Notes: generated by a model from the letters alone, not told the origin. DNA of 64,000 nucleotides from Candidatus Parcubacteria bacterium (GCA_018669975.1 JABHSK010000002.1:109386-173385), one strand, 5' to 3'. Positions 8,061 through 17,457 are shown, numbered from the stretch's first letter. Made by a program: numbers and translations.

Positions 8061-11000
8061 CTTGCGGGTCTATAGTTTCTTCTACTCTTTTACTACGATG
8101 CAACAGCATGATAATCGCTAGTGCCAAAACAACTAGCAGCGCTGCACCAATCATATAATAAACTAACATACTATCAACACTGTCTTGTGTGGTAGTAGCA
8201 TCAAAATAATTATTAGCTGTTACCGCTTGAGCTCTCTTTACCAAAAATGATACTGGACTAGACTGTTTGACCACCTTACCGGTGTCATCATTAATTGTCA
8301 CATAAACTCTATGATGACCGTCTGTTAAGGACTCCTTAATTCCGTATGACCAATTACCACTAGCGTCTGTCTGTGTAGTCATTACCAAAGGCAAGTCACT
8401 ATATAGGAAAAGTGTAATCCAAGTATTTGGCTGTGCGACACCCTTGAGTTCAACCCCCTGCTCTGTATTAGCCACATCTTGAACCTCAAAATCTTTATCA
8501 ATCTTATCGGATTTGACCTTAGGTTGTTCAATGATACCGCCTGATAGCATTACTTCGTCTAAGGCTGTGCGCTCCTTTTCCAACACACCCTCTCCCAAAG
8601 GATTATAGCCATTATTGACCTCTGTCCCATCAGGATAACCATCGCCATCTGTGTCTGGATTATTTATATCAGTACCATAATACTCCTCTAAATCATCTGC
8701 CAAGCCATCACCATCCGTATCAATGACCATGACTGCATTATTGATTATGGTCAAATTGTCTTCATCTTCTAAAATAGTCTCTTTTTGTGACTCTGCCAAA
8801 AACACCCTTGCATTTTCTGATGTCAACGGCAAAACGCCCAAATCAACACCCTTGTCAGTTAACTCTTGATTCAATTCAGCTATCGTCAGTGTCTGACCAA
8901 TCAAAGGGTTGGCCATCTCTTCTATGGCTTCTTGCTGTTGTTGACCAATTACCAATCTATTAAGATAGATGTCACGCAATACTGATTGACACAAATCATC
9001 ATCGTCTAACAGGCAGGCTACGCTGGCACCATATTTCTCCAGCAAGAAATTTGTACAGTCTTCACGATTAATTATTTCTTCAGATCGACACTCTAGGTCA
9101 ACACGAGTCGTGTTGAGATAATCTTCACAACTAGCCTGATCATATATACCCTGCTCTATACAACTATCATCCAATAAATCAACCATGGCTCTAAATTCCT
9201 GACAAGTAGCCTGATTTGTAATGCCTACATCTAGACAACTAGTATATATACCAATTATTACCTCTGCATTTTCTGATATAGTCTCCCCGCTGTAATCAGA
9301 CCCTCCTTGGCCACCATCACCACCTTGACCATCCTCACCACCTTGATTACCCACACCATTTAATATGGCAATCTCTAGCCTATTAGAATCAACTCGGAAA
9401 CTATTCACTCCTGGGTCTATATAACGAGCAAAAATAAAGTACTCGCCGTTTGGAATAGTCAATGATGAATCTGTTCTTATTCTATTGAGATTATAAGAAA
9501 CAAAAATATGTGGTGTGTCTAGATTATTATTTTCTATTTCTCGAATTTGTGGAGTAAGTGCTTCTAACTCCTCTTCTGGAAAAACGTCAACAGCTTGAAA
9601 GGGAAAACTATAAAGTTCCCCTGAACTCTGATCTTCCAATATAAGCTGTAAGCCTTGCTGTATATAAAAATTAGAACTCACGAAAATGGACGTTGTCTCA
9701 TCTGACAACATCTCTGGAACATTGTGCATCCTTATTATAATATTCCCTGCTGTTGGCTGAGGATCTACCAACGCACCATTTTGTAAAGAAAAATATACCT
9801 TGTTACTCTCTAAACCTTGATATGGTGAATCAGGAACAGTCCCTACATTAATAATATATAAATAATAATCACCATCTTCCAGTTGAACATTACCCTGTGT
9901 GTCTTCTAAGACAATAAAGTATATCTTGGGAACATACACATCAGAATAATCTGACTGCGATACCCCTAAACCTTCCATAGTTTGCCAATTTGAAGCTTTT
10001 ATACTGGGGTCTATTGGATGATGTTCACCTTCGGAGTTAATAGCCCTACCTTGAATGCGAATGTTTGATAGGCTAGTTAAAAGTGGGAAATCTATAAAAC
10101 GACCTTCAGATGATTCTGTGATATGGGCTTGTCCCAATTCAAAAGTAACATCTGGTACTATAATCTCATCATTATCTACTCTGACATTAGAAAAAATATT
10201 ACTTAAAATTACCTCTCCTCCATCTAATAAGATAATTTTAACTAGAATTTTATAATCGCCGTCCGATGCATTCTCCATATGCCAAGCAGCATTATAATAA
10301 TTATCACTCTCTGAATATATACCAGTCAAGGTTGCCACATCTACTCCATTATTTATATCTTCAATAATAACCATAAAATTAGCAATGTCTGAAGGTAAAA
10401 AATTTGGCGTGGCATTTAACACTAAAGCTCCATAACTGTCAATATACTGTTCAGTAGAATTTATCTGCCATTCACCATCGCCACCATTGAATATAGTAGT
10501 AGTGATTGTATCACTCACCACATCAACATCACCTATAATGGCCTTGGCGTATACCCTATAATTTCTATCCGTAAACTGCGTAGTGTCAATATTAACTGCG
10601 TATTGTTGACTAACCTCTGCTGCACTGTATGTATACACCTCTCCGCTAATAGTGTCCTCCAATACAAACACGACATTCAAACCTGAAAAATTAGCTTCGG
10701 CTACCAAATTAACTGAGCCTGACAAAGAGCCAGCTGGAACAAATAGCTCTAAGACCACATCATCTGGGTCTACGACAATTCCATTAGCTTGCACAAGAAA
10801 AGCAAAGGGCCTCTGAATAAAATCACCCTCGATATCCTCTGGTAATCCAGCACTAGCCGTCAGTGAATATGAACCCCCCACAAATGTGTCATCAATATCA
10901 ATAGTAGCTGTCCAACTGTAACCATCGACATAATCAATGTCTAAAACGCCTGTAGTGATGGCGTGATCTGAGGAATTAGTAAATTCATATGTAAAACTAG

Positions 11001-12345
11001 GTGCATCAAAATTAGTAGAAAAATCCAACACTAAACTTGTTGGCCCATAGATTGTACCTGGGCTTTCTGGACTATTCAAAGTTATAGTTGGATCCTCTGG
11101 CGCTTGATTTGGATCTGCAGCTACCACAAAATTTGATGCTCCCAAAATCAAATCTGGAAAATCATGTACCTCAGAGGTAGCCCTAAATTGAACATGATAT
11201 GTTTCCTCATAATTAAATAGCCTAACATCATTATTCTGATAATAGTCTAAATCTAGAGTCCCATAATACTGGTCACCATTACTACTTGACTCTAGGGGTA
11301 TAACCACAAGATGGTCACCATCATGATAAATATCTACGTTCACTTCAGAATACTGCACCAATAAATTAGTACGCAAATTCACGATAAGATCTATTATACC
11401 ACTTGCCTCTTCTCCTCTTTCTGGTGATATTATGATGCCCAGTAGTAGCGGTGGTGGTGTCACACCTCGATGTATAGTAAAAGAAACCTGTACCGCTATT
11501 GGCATACTCGTTGGCTCTCCAACCACACCAGCCCCAGAACCACTACCACTAGGATACTGTAATATAGCTGACTCAAATATCGCTGTATATTCTCCACCTG
11601 GTAATTCAGAAACATCTACATCACCATTACCATATGCAGACCCACCATTATACCCAGAAGCTATACGCAAAACCTCCTCAAAGGTGCCAGTGTCACGTAT
11701 GGACAAAAAAGACTGTGAAGCATCTATATCTAATGTTTCCTGTGTTTCTAGTACAAAATCTATGGTTTGTGGATTATCGAACACCTCTCCTGGTGGAAAA
11801 ACCTCAAAAGAATTTGGCGAAGTAAAATACAAGCCGCCAGCAATTGTTACCTCATCAGCCACCGCTATTTCTATGGCCTCATCCATCATGACAATCTCTT
11901 CAGCTGTGGCTACCAAATTTACCATTTGCGGCATAGAAATATAGGTTTCTGCCAACGCTCCGTCTGTATCATAAATATTAGCGGTTGCAGACAAAGTATA
12001 AACGCCTACTGGCCAAGAAGTGGTATCCCAGGCTGCTTGAGCCAACCAAGTACCATCTAGTTGATCTTCTGAATCAAAATTTAAACTAATCGCACCATCA
12101 TAACTTTGCACTGTAAAATAGACAGCTGAAAAATTATTGTTATCACTGGTCGATAACATAGCCTGAATATCAATTTGCTCTCCTGCCTGAATACTGTAGC
12201 CCACAATCGGATCTACAAATACTGCTGACAACTCATAATCTGAACTATTATATGCTTTGGTGGCCACAAAAACCATGGCTTGGGTAATCACCAAACAAAT
12301 AATAAATACTAACTTGAAATAGTGTTGAATTTTATCTAGTAACAT
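8053..12345 (-). CDS. Giant membrane-anchored surface protein with Ig-like repeats and TSP3-type calcium repeats
   Basis: The protein has 1430 residues. It has an N-terminal signal/anchor (about 9-30), then roughly 1000 residues of repeated beta-sandwich-like modules that alternate YTLSATA / GDYKILVK / DGEYFIFA phrases. A Gly-rich linker (GGEDGQGGDGGQGG) follows, and then a short region with regularly spaced cysteine pairs (CLDVG-TNQATCQEF type, three repeats). Next come DxDGDGxxDDLEEYYGTD and DTDGDGYPDGTEV calcium-binding repeats, one more Ig-like domain and a C-terminal helix (about 1397-1416) with a basic stop-transfer. It is thus a cell-surface stalk or adhesin. The NGYNPLGEG motif is shared with the protease at 0.3-2.3 kb. 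The stop overlaps the split kinase start, suggesting that the kinase senses or serves this surface layer. Confidence 0.7.
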   Translation of the reverse strand: MLLDKIQHYFKLVFIICLVITQAMVFVATKAYNSSDYELSAVFVDPIVGYSIQAGEQIDIQAMLSTSDNNNFSAVYFTVQSYDGAISLNFDSEDQLDGTWLAQAAWDTTSWPVGVYTLSATANIYDTDGALAETYISMPQMVNLVATAEEIVMMDEAIEIAVADEVTIAGGLYFTSPNSFEVFPPGEVFDNPQTIDFVLETQETLDIDASQSFLSIRDTGTFEEVLRIASGYNGGSAYGNGDVDVSELPGGEYTAIFESAILQYPSGSGSGAGVVGEPTSMPIAVQVSFTIHRGVTPPPLLLGIIISPERGEEASGIIDLIVNLRTNLLVQYSEVNVDIYHDGDHLVVIPLESSSNGDQYYGTLDLDYYQNNDVRLFNYEETYHVQFRATSEVHDFPDLILGASNFVVAADPNQAPEDPTITLNSPESPGTIYGPTSLVLDFSTNFDAPSFTYEFTNSSDHAITTGVLDIDYVDGYSWTATIDIDDTFVGGSYSLTASAGLPEDIEGDFIQRPFAFLVQANGIVVDPDDVVLELFVPAGSLSGSVNLVAEANFSGLNVVFVLEDTISGEVYTYSAAEVSQQYAVNIDTTQFTDRNYRVYAKAIIGDVDVVSDTITTTIFNGGDGEWQINSTEQYIDSYGALVLNATPNFLPSDIANFMVIIEDINNGVDVATLTGIYSESDNYYNAAWHMENASDGDYKILVKIILLDGGEVILSNIFSNVRVDNDEIIVPDVTFELGQAHITESSEGRFIDFPLLTSLSNIRIQGRAINSEGEHHPIDPSIKASNWQTMEGLGVSQSDYSDVYVPKIYFIVLEDTQGNVQLEDGDYYLYIINVGTVPDSPYQGLESNKVYFSLQNGALVDPQPTAGNIIIRMHNVPEMLSDETTSIFVSSNFYIQQGLQLILEDQSSGELYSFPFQAVDVFPEEELEALTPQIREIENNNLDTPHIFVSYNLNRIRTDSSLTIPNGEYFIFARYIDPGVNSFRVDSNRLEIAILNGVGNQGGEDGQGGDGGQGGSDYSGETISENAEVIIGIYTSCLDVGITNQATCQEFRAMVDLLDDSCIEQGIYDQASCEDYLNTTRVDLECRSEEIINREDCTNFLLEKYGASVACLLDDDDLCQSVLRDIYLNRLVIGQQQQEAIEEMANPLIGQTLTIAELNQELTDKGVDLGVLPLTSENARVFLAESQKETILEDEDNLTIINNAVMVIDTDGDGLADDLEEYYGTDINNPDTDGDGYPDGTEVNNGYNPLGEGVLEKERTALDEVMLSGGIIEQPKVKSDKIDKDFEVQDVANTEQGVELKGVAQPNTWITLFLYSDLPLVMTTQTDASGNWSYGIKESLTDGHHRVYVTINDDTGKVVKQSSPVSFLVKRAQAVTANNYFDATTTQDSVDSMLVYYMIGAALLVVLALAIIMLLHRSKRVEETIDPQDG

Positions 12346-12398
12346 AATGAAAAAAATAGTTCTTTAACTTATTTATTATACCACAAAATAAGGTAAAT

Positions 12399-12424
12399 AA
12401 AAAAATAGCCCACCTAGACTATTC
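12399..12424 (-). terminator. Probable terminator after the pseudopilin-like gene
   Basis: Minus-strand AATAGTC-TAG-GTGGGCTATT followed by TTTTTATTT. The stem has internal mismatches. Confidence 0.6.
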
Positions 12425-12441
12425 TTATTTTTTAAATTTTA

Positions 12442-13257
12442 TTATTCGCAGGGACAAATATTATTATATCCTGCTGAAGCGTTGGTACAATCAAAAAAAG
12501 TTGTACGCGTACCACATATAGATCCATCAGCAAGATTAGCTGGCGTAAAGCCTGGCGCACTAGCTTCAAAACATACAGTGCCACAAGCCGCACCAAACGC
12601 CATATTTAAATCACAATAAGCAGTACCACTAGAATCAACATCTGGACCATACTTTACTTTCTCTACACAAACTTTATCAGCGTCTGAACAAACAGCATCA
12701 CAATCATCAGTCGTTGCAGTGGCTATCTCCCAGCAATAACCACCAGCATAAGCAAGACAAGATACACTAACACTAGTGGTCTTGGTAATAGCGCTCGAAC
12801 CATAAGTACTACAAGCGCCTACTACTAACTGCCCATTACTATCCTTTTCTAAATAATACCCTGTGTCTGTATTAGCTGACTTGTCAGGATCTATGGGTAG
12901 TTGTTGTAAATAATCACTATAAAAATCTCTGTGTGCAATCCTCAAACAATCAGCACTATCGCCGGAACAACTAACATTACTACCGCCCTGTGATTCACAT
13001 AAAACTTTTTTAGTACCATTTACTACTGAACCCAATACAGGCAAAGCCCCTTTGTGATCATGGGTGTATTCAGCTATGGCTTCTGCTAGCATTAGAACCG
13101 CCTCTCTACGACGCTGATCTTTTGCTTCTCCAATTTTAGCTACTGGATCTACCCACATAAAAACAGCTGAACCTAAAATAACTATAATCATTGTAACCAT
13201 AATCAACCCGACCAATGTCAATCCTTGTCTTTCTTTGGGAAAATCCATACTAGGCAA
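12442..13257 (-). CDS. Type IV pilin-like/pseudopilin protein
   Basis: The N-terminus has a short basic leader ending in RQG, followed by LTLVGLIMVTMIIVILGSAVF, the shape of a type III (prepilin) signal: cleavage after Gly12 and a long hydrophobic helix. The usual Glu at mature position 5 is replaced by Gly. The helix is followed by AKDQRRREAVLMLAEAIAEYTHDHKGALP, which matches the conserved alpha1 continuation of pseudopilins. The C-terminal half is cysteine-rich and probably disulphide-bonded. It overlaps korB by 8 bases, although the products seem unrelated. Start could be Met1 or Met4. It may belong with the pilT gene at 53.8 kb. Confidence 0.75.
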   Translation of the reverse strand: MPSMDFPKERQGLTLVGLIMVTMIIVILGSAVFMWVDPVAKIGEAKDQRRREAVLMLAEAIAEYTHDHKGALPVLGSVVNGTKKVLCESQGGSNVSCSGDSADCLRIAHRDFYSDYLQQLPIDPDKSANTDTGYYLEKDSNGQLVVGACSTYGSSAITKTTSVSVSCLAYAGGYCWEIATATTDDCDAVCSDADKVCVEKVKYGPDVDSSGTAYCDLNMAFGAACGTVCFEASAPGFTPANLADGSICGTRTTFFDCTNASAGYNNICPCE

Positions 13258-14107
13258 ACTCTTTGGTCAATTGATCAATATTCCTAACCTGTACTTTTCT
13301 CTTGATTAGAGCCGTTCCTTTTAACTGCGGTAAATTACTACCATAGGTATCACGAGCTTTCTGATAAAAAATACCATAAGGGATTTTATTACCCCACACC
13401 AAACTAGCTTTGTAAGCTTGTTCAACATCCTGAGCATTATATCCTTCCTGTTCATTAATATTATAAAGACGATCAAAATACCATTTAAAAGTATTTAACT
13501 TATTAAAGGTCACACAAGGTTGGAAAGCATCTACCAAAGAAAAACCTTTATGAGTAATAGCTGCTTTAATAGTATCTTTAAGATGTACCGCATTACCAGA
13601 AAAGCTCCTAGCCACAAAAGTTCCTCCTGCCGCCAAAGCCAAAGACATTGGATTGGCAGCCTTCTCTATCAATCCATCTGGAGTAGACTTGGTTTTAAAA
13701 CCCTTGTTTGATGTCGGTGATGCCTGACCAGTAGTCAGACTATACATCTTATTATCATGAGTAATATAAGTTATATTAGCATTACCACGGATAGCATGAA
13801 TAAAATGACTCATACCCTCACCATAGGCATCTCCGTCTCCAGATAAAGCTATCACTGTTAAATCTTTATTGGCTAATTTAGCACCAACTGCTGTCGGTAC
13901 TGGTCGACCATGAAGAGAATGCCAGGAATAAGCTCTAGTAAAGTTAGCTCCATTGCTAGAACAACCAATACCATGCACCATCAGCACCTGCTCTGGTTTG
14001 AGACCTAATTCTACTAGTGCATTTTTAAGAGCAATCCAAATACCAAAATTGCCGCAGCCTGGGCACCAAGTAGGTTTATAACTTGTTTCAAAATCTTTTA
14101 TTTTCAT
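13250..14107 (-). CDS. korB: 2-oxoacid:ferredoxin oxidoreductase beta subunit
   Basis: This is the thiamine-diphosphate-binding subunit of a CoA-dependent 2-oxoacid oxidoreductase that reduces ferredoxin. Motifs: WCPGCGNFGI at the N-terminus, the TPP/Mg motif GDGDAYGEGMSHFIHAIRGN, and THDNKMYSLTTGQASPT. Its 285 residues are the usual size. The gene follows the alpha subunit with a 2-base gap. Substrate (pyruvate or 2-oxoglutarate) cannot be told from the sequence. The small ferredoxin encoded at 18.8 kb could be its electron acceptor. Confidence 0.92.
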   Translation of the reverse strand: MKIKDFETSYKPTWCPGCGNFGIWIALKNALVELGLKPEQVLMVHGIGCSSNGANFTRAYSWHSLHGRPVPTAVGAKLANKDLTVIALSGDGDAYGEGMSHFIHAIRGNANITYITHDNKMYSLTTGQASPTSNKGFKTKSTPDGLIEKAANPMSLALAAGGTFVARSFSGNAVHLKDTIKAAITHKGFSLVDAFQPCVTFNKLNTFKWYFDRLYNINEQEGYNAQDVEQAYKASLVWGNKIPYGIFYQKARDTYGSNLPQLKGTALIKRKVQVRNIDQLTKEFA

Positions 14108-14109
14108 AT

Positions 14110-15849
14110 TTAAAATTTCTTTAATGCACTTATTATTTCCTCCCTATAAAAAGGTCGGCCGTCATATTTTAATAATTTCTTTTTGATTTGAATACCGGTC
14201 TCCTGGGCAATTAAATTACCAAGTTGACTATTACTATTATTTTCAACCAATAAAACATCTTTAGAGCCTTGTAATATTCGGCTAACGAATTTTTTTGGAA
14301 ATGGCCACAGATACTGCAGTTGCATAACCCTTATTTTCTTTTTGATATTTTCTGGAAGTTGAACATAAGAATCTAAAATTGCACCCTTGTTTGATCCCCA
14401 AAAAACTACCGTCTTTTTAGCCTTAGGGTTTCCATAAACCAAAGGATCTGGCATTACTTTAGCAAAGGTCTCTAATTTTCGATTGCGTTTATCAACTTGC
14501 TTGATTCTGTTTTCTGAACTCTCCCAAGAAAATCCATACTCGTTATGTTCATCACTATTAGCTATAAACAAACCTTTCTTCATGCCTGGCAAAGAACGCG
14601 GTGAAACACCATCTTCAGTCACCTTATAACGAAGATATTTCTTCATCTTGTTCAACTGTGCCTGAGTCAATAATTTTCCACGATTTATTTTTACCTTATT
14701 GGTCTTAAATCTTTTTACAGTCGTATTACCTTCGGCAATTAACTTGTCAGACAATATAATAACTGGCAGTTGATATGTCTCTGCTAGATTCAATGCCTCT
14801 GCACCCAAGTCAAAAGCTTCTTGAGCATCCCCAGGAGCTATTACCATTCTAGGAAAATCTCCTGGTGCTGCATGCAACATAAATTGCAAGTCACCTTGTT
14901 CTGTCCAAGTTGGGATTCCAGTAGCTGGTCCAGCTCGCTGTACATTTACCATCACCAAGGGTGTTTCTGTCAGACTAACCAACCCCAGTGCTTCACTCAT
15001 CAATGCCAGACCTCCACCAGAAGTACCAACCATAGCTCGAGCTCCAGCATGAGCAGCACCTAGAGCCATATTAACCACTGCAATTTCATCTTCGGCATGC
15101 TTGACTACTGTACCAGTCTTCTGTGCTACCTTAGCCAAATAATGCAAAATAGACGATGAAGGTGTCATTGGGTAGGCTACATAAAAGTTTAGACCTCCTG
15201 CCAAAGCACCCAAAGCCAACGACTCATTGGCTGATATTAAAATATTATCTTTTTTATCAAGATTAGGTAGTTCGCAAATAAAATCCTCTTTATAGTTTTG
15301 CTTAACATACTCAAAGCCAGCTTTAAGAGCTTTGATGTTATTATTTACCACTTTCACACCTTTATGCTTAAAGGTTTCTCTAATTACTTTATTGGCGACT
15401 GTTAAACTTTGACCAACCAAAGCTAGCGTGGCGCCAATGGCTACTACGTTGCGCATCAATTCCCCGCCAGCATCTTTGGCTATAGTGCTTAGAGGAATAC
15501 CAATGCCGTGCACATGATTTTGTTTTAGTTTTGGAGCTGATACTTTGATGACATCCGAATCATAGACCAACACACCGTCCTTACAGAGATCTGATAAATT
15601 TTCTGTAATGGTGTTTTGATTAAGGGCCACCAAAACATCTACGTTTTTGGTAACACTATTTACTGGTCTAACATCTACCATCAATTGAAACACATTGTGT
15701 CCACCGCGTACCAATGATGGATATTCGGTATAGTCAAAAATTTCATAACCGGTTCGCATGAATATTTTTCCAAACATCATTCCAGCTGATTTAATACCAA
15801 AACCAGCTTCACCAGCTATTTTCCAGCTCAAATTATTTTTTGTTTTCAT
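14110..15849 (-). CDS. korA: 2-oxoacid:ferredoxin oxidoreductase, fused gamma-alpha subunit
   Basis: The 579 residues begin with the gamma domain (IAGEAGFGIKSAGMMFG...YPSLVRGGHN, about 1-180) and continue with the alpha domain (GNEALALGAL-like NESLALGALAGGLNF, YPMTPSSSILHYLA, HAEDEIAVVNMALGAAHAGARAMVGTSGGGL, and the substrate-binding RAGPATGIPT). The gamma-alpha fusion is the standard form of the two-subunit KorAB type. It is the first gene of a korA-korB-pseudopilin unit. No Shine-Dalgarno is evident at its start, in line with other core genes here. Confidence 0.92.
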   Translation of the reverse strand: MKTKNNLSWKIAGEAGFGIKSAGMMFGKIFMRTGYEIFDYTEYPSLVRGGHNVFQLMVDVRPVNSVTKNVDVLVALNQNTITENLSDLCKDGVLVYDSDVIKVSAPKLKQNHVHGIGIPLSTIAKDAGGELMRNVVAIGATLALVGQSLTVANKVIRETFKHKGVKVVNNNIKALKAGFEYVKQNYKEDFICELPNLDKKDNILISANESLALGALAGGLNFYVAYPMTPSSSILHYLAKVAQKTGTVVKHAEDEIAVVNMALGAAHAGARAMVGTSGGGLALMSEALGLVSLTETPLVMVNVQRAGPATGIPTWTEQGDLQFMLHAAPGDFPRMVIAPGDAQEAFDLGAEALNLAETYQLPVIILSDKLIAEGNTTVKRFKTNKVKINRGKLLTQAQLNKMKKYLRYKVTEDGVSPRSLPGMKKGLFIANSDEHNEYGFSWESSENRIKQVDKRNRKLETFAKVMPDPLVYGNPKAKKTVVFWGSNKGAILDSYVQLPENIKKKIRVMQLQYLWPFPKKFVSRILQGSKDVLLVENNSNSQLGNLIAQETGIQIKKKLLKYDGRPFYREEIISALKKF

Positions 15850-15913
15850 AATCTGTTTAGATTTGTTAATTTTTTCATTATTATTATACCATTTTTATTA
15901 AATTAGATAAAAT

Positions 15914-15942
15914 AAAAAACCCTGCACTATACAATGCAGGGC
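15914..15942 (-). terminator. Terminator after the DUF1439-like lipoprotein
   Basis: Minus-strand CCCTGCA-TTGTATAG-TGCAGGG followed by TTTTTTATT, six bases after the stop codon. Confidence 0.9.
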
Positions 15943-15948
15943 AAAATG

Positions 15949-16488
15949 TCAGATACCGATAACAGCTTCGATATTGCCATCGTTGATGACCACTGACTTG
16001 AGTACTGCCTTAGCAGCTTTTTGCTTGATATCAGAAGTATTCAAAGTGTAGACAGGCAGGGTGTCCAAACCAAAGTAAATGATTTTTCCCAAAGCCCCGG
16101 CGACTTTGTCACACTTGGACTTACTTAGCCCACCGATGGTCAAACTCTCAATCTCAGAGTTTACCAGGTAGAAGCTACCCTTACTGGGAACGTACTCCAG
16201 TTCCGCCGACATCATTAAATCACCCGAATAGGTATCGCGTAAAAACTCGATCTCGGTATTGAGACCAAAAGTAATTCGCTCCGAACCGGCCGTCAACAGA
16301 ACTGTAGGATTACTGAAGTCTGCCTTAATCAGGCGATTCTCCTTGTGCATGGGAAATTTTCCCACCATCTTGTCTTCGATTTGCTGCTGAGTGATAGTAA
16401 TAGTCTTGGTCCACAGCGATTTACCGCCACAACCAACCAGGGATAGAGAGAAAACAATCAACAAACACAAACACACAACTTTCTTCAT
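15949..16488 (-). CDS. DUF1439 (YceB-like) lipoprotein
   Basis: The 179-residue protein begins MKKVVCLCLLIVFSLSLVGCGG, a lipoprotein signal with lipobox LVGC. The mature part contains TITITQQQIEDKMVGKFP near its start and LPVYTLNTSDIKQKAAKAVLKSVVINDG at its end, which match the DUF1439/YceB pattern that I know mainly from Gammaproteobacteria; the family's role is unknown. I chose the ATG at 16488 because GAAAGG lies 8 bases upstream and because a consensus promoter occupies 16548-16576, inside any longer reading. It is a single-gene transcript between two terminators. Confidence 0.75.
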   Translation of the reverse strand: MKKVVCLCLLIVFSLSLVGCGGKSLWTKTITITQQQIEDKMVGKFPMHKENRLIKADFSNPTVLLTAGSERITFGLNTEIEFLRDTYSGDLMMSAELEYVPSKGSFYLVNSEIESLTIGGLSKSKCDKVAGALGKIIYFGLDTLPVYTLNTSDIKQKAAKAVLKSVVINDGNIEAVIGI

Positions 16489-16547
16489 CTTTTTCACCTT
16501 TCTGACTTGAGTTTGAAAATGAACAGGAATAAATGGAACGACAAAGA

Positions 16548-16576
16548 AAATTATCATAAACACGTCCACATGTCAA
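16548..16576 (-). promoter_or_regulatory. Promoter of the DUF1439-like gene
   Basis: Minus strand: -35 TTGACA (16571-16576), spacer of 17, -10 TAATTT (16548-16553). Confidence 0.8.
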
Positions 16577-16588
16577 ACCTGCTTAAAT

Positions 16589-16620
16589 CAAAAAAGCTCA
16601 AGGTTGATGAACCCGAGCTC
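16589..16620 (-). terminator. Terminator after the 73-residue protein gene
   Basis: Minus-strand GAGCTCGGGTT-CATC-AACCTTGAGC followed by TTTTTTGATTT. Confidence 0.85.
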
Positions 16621-16648
16621 CTTTGATTGTCTGTTAAAATATATTATG

Positions 16649-16870
16649 TTATGGAGAATCCTTGTTTTGATTATCTCCTAGTTCCTTTGTGTTTTGCTGT
16701 TCGTTTTTTATTACCATCAAATCATCTGGCGGAGCTGTTTGTATCTCATGCTCTGGTTGCTCCATTATTTGACGATCTTTTTTCGAAAATCCCAACAATT
16801 TTCCAAAAAATGACATATATAAAATTTTAATGATCTTGTATCCATCAGAGGATGGATGATTTTTTGACAT
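16649..16870 (-). CDS. Small hydrophilic protein of unknown function (73 residues)
   Basis: The start at 16870 has a strong upstream site (TTAGGGGGATCAAT). The N-terminal third is basic (MSKNHPSSDGYKIIKILYMSFFGKLLGFSKKDRQ) and the rest is acidic and Pro/Gln-rich. There is one short amphipathic or weakly hydrophobic stretch at 12-30, but no clear transmembrane helix. No family is recognised. It is the last gene of a unit with two upstream single-helix peptides and ends at a good terminator. A hairpin GGTGC...GCACC at 16905-16925 precedes it without a T run and might be a processing site. Confidence 0.55.
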   Translation of the reverse strand: MSKNHPSSDGYKIIKILYMSFFGKLLGFSKKDRQIMEQPEHEIQTAPPDDLMVIKNEQQNTKELGDNQNKDSP

Positions 16871-16995
16871 ATTGATCCCCCTAACAATATATCGTGTATG
16901 GTGCCCAACTAAAGAGCACCAAAATGTAGATTGTTTTATTCATTTGTATTTTTATTTTTATTTTTTCACTAACGCAAACATCTTGACGCTTCTTA

Positions 16996-17115
16996 TTAGC
17001 TAACTAGAAAGACTAGTGCTAAAAGATAAAGAGCAAGTACCGACCAGTTTTCCGAGCTTTCCACTCTGGGATTGCAATGAAAACCGGATAATTTAAAAGA
17101 TTTTACTTCATTCAT
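16996..17115 (-). CDS. Single-helix membrane micropeptide (39 residues), paralogue of the upstream peptide
   Basis: The ATG at 17115 opens MNEVKSFKLSGF..., a polar region with a Trp, then the helix SVLALYLLALVFLVS at the very C-terminus, as in a tail-anchored peptide. The upstream ORF at 17131-17277 has the same plan: EVESFKL near the start, a Trp 24 or 25 residues further, and a terminal helix. The gap between the two genes is 15 bases. No strong Shine-Dalgarno is seen. The similarity of the two ORFs is the main support. Confidence 0.5.
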   Translation of the reverse strand: MNEVKSFKLSGFHCNPRVESSENWSVLALYLLALVFLVS

Positions 17116-17130
17116 AAATTTAATTAATAA

Positions 17131-17277
17131 TTAAAGACTAGTACCTACTAGCAATAGTAAGCCAAAGGAGCCAATAGCAACTAGGCCTATTATCGCCCAG
17201 TAGTCACTGTTGCGCAATTTTTTGTCCCCTGGCTTGATAATTAATTTAAAAGATTCTACTTCGCTTGTTTTAAACAT
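17131..17277 (-). CDS. Single-helix membrane micropeptide (48 residues)
   Basis: The ATG at 17277 opens MFKTSEVESFKLIIKPGDKKLRNSDYW... followed by a C-terminal helix (AIIGLVAIGSFGLLLLVG). The V-SFKL box and the W before the helix are shared with the next ORF. It lies on a transcript from the promoter at 17458-17486, after a leader with a terminator-like hairpin. The function is unknown. The size, topology and duplicated form are what can be seen. Confidence 0.5.
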   Translation of the reverse strand: MFKTSEVESFKLIIKPGDKKLRNSDYWAIIGLVAIGSFGLLLLVGTSL

Positions 17278-17390
17278 ATTAAACTTCAGGCCTATTACTT
17301 ATTAGCTTGGAAGGTTTTTTGCAAGTTTTATGTTTATTTTTATTTTTGGGGCTTAACTTAACCGCTTATTACAAAAAAACGGTTATAAAC

Positions 17391-17438
17391 AAAAAAAATC
17401 GGTGTTTACCTGGGATGGTTTCCCAAATAATTAACACC
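17391..17438 (-). promoter_or_regulatory. Leader hairpin with T run, possible attenuator
   Basis: Just downstream of the promoter the minus strand has GGTGTT...TTTGGGA-AACCA-TCCCAGG...AACACC followed by TTTTTTTTG. It lies between the promoter and the micropeptide genes, so it would stop transcription before them unless read through. A second small hairpin (ACCG...CGGT, about 17363-17383) follows. Confidence 0.55.
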
Positions 17439-17457
17439 AATTTCAACTTACATATAC

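Noticed and set aside
11432..11944. 170-residue plus-strand reading inside the giant surface-protein gene
   Set aside because: It is fully inside a well-supported 1430-codon gene, has no RBS, and its composition is that of the opposite strand.
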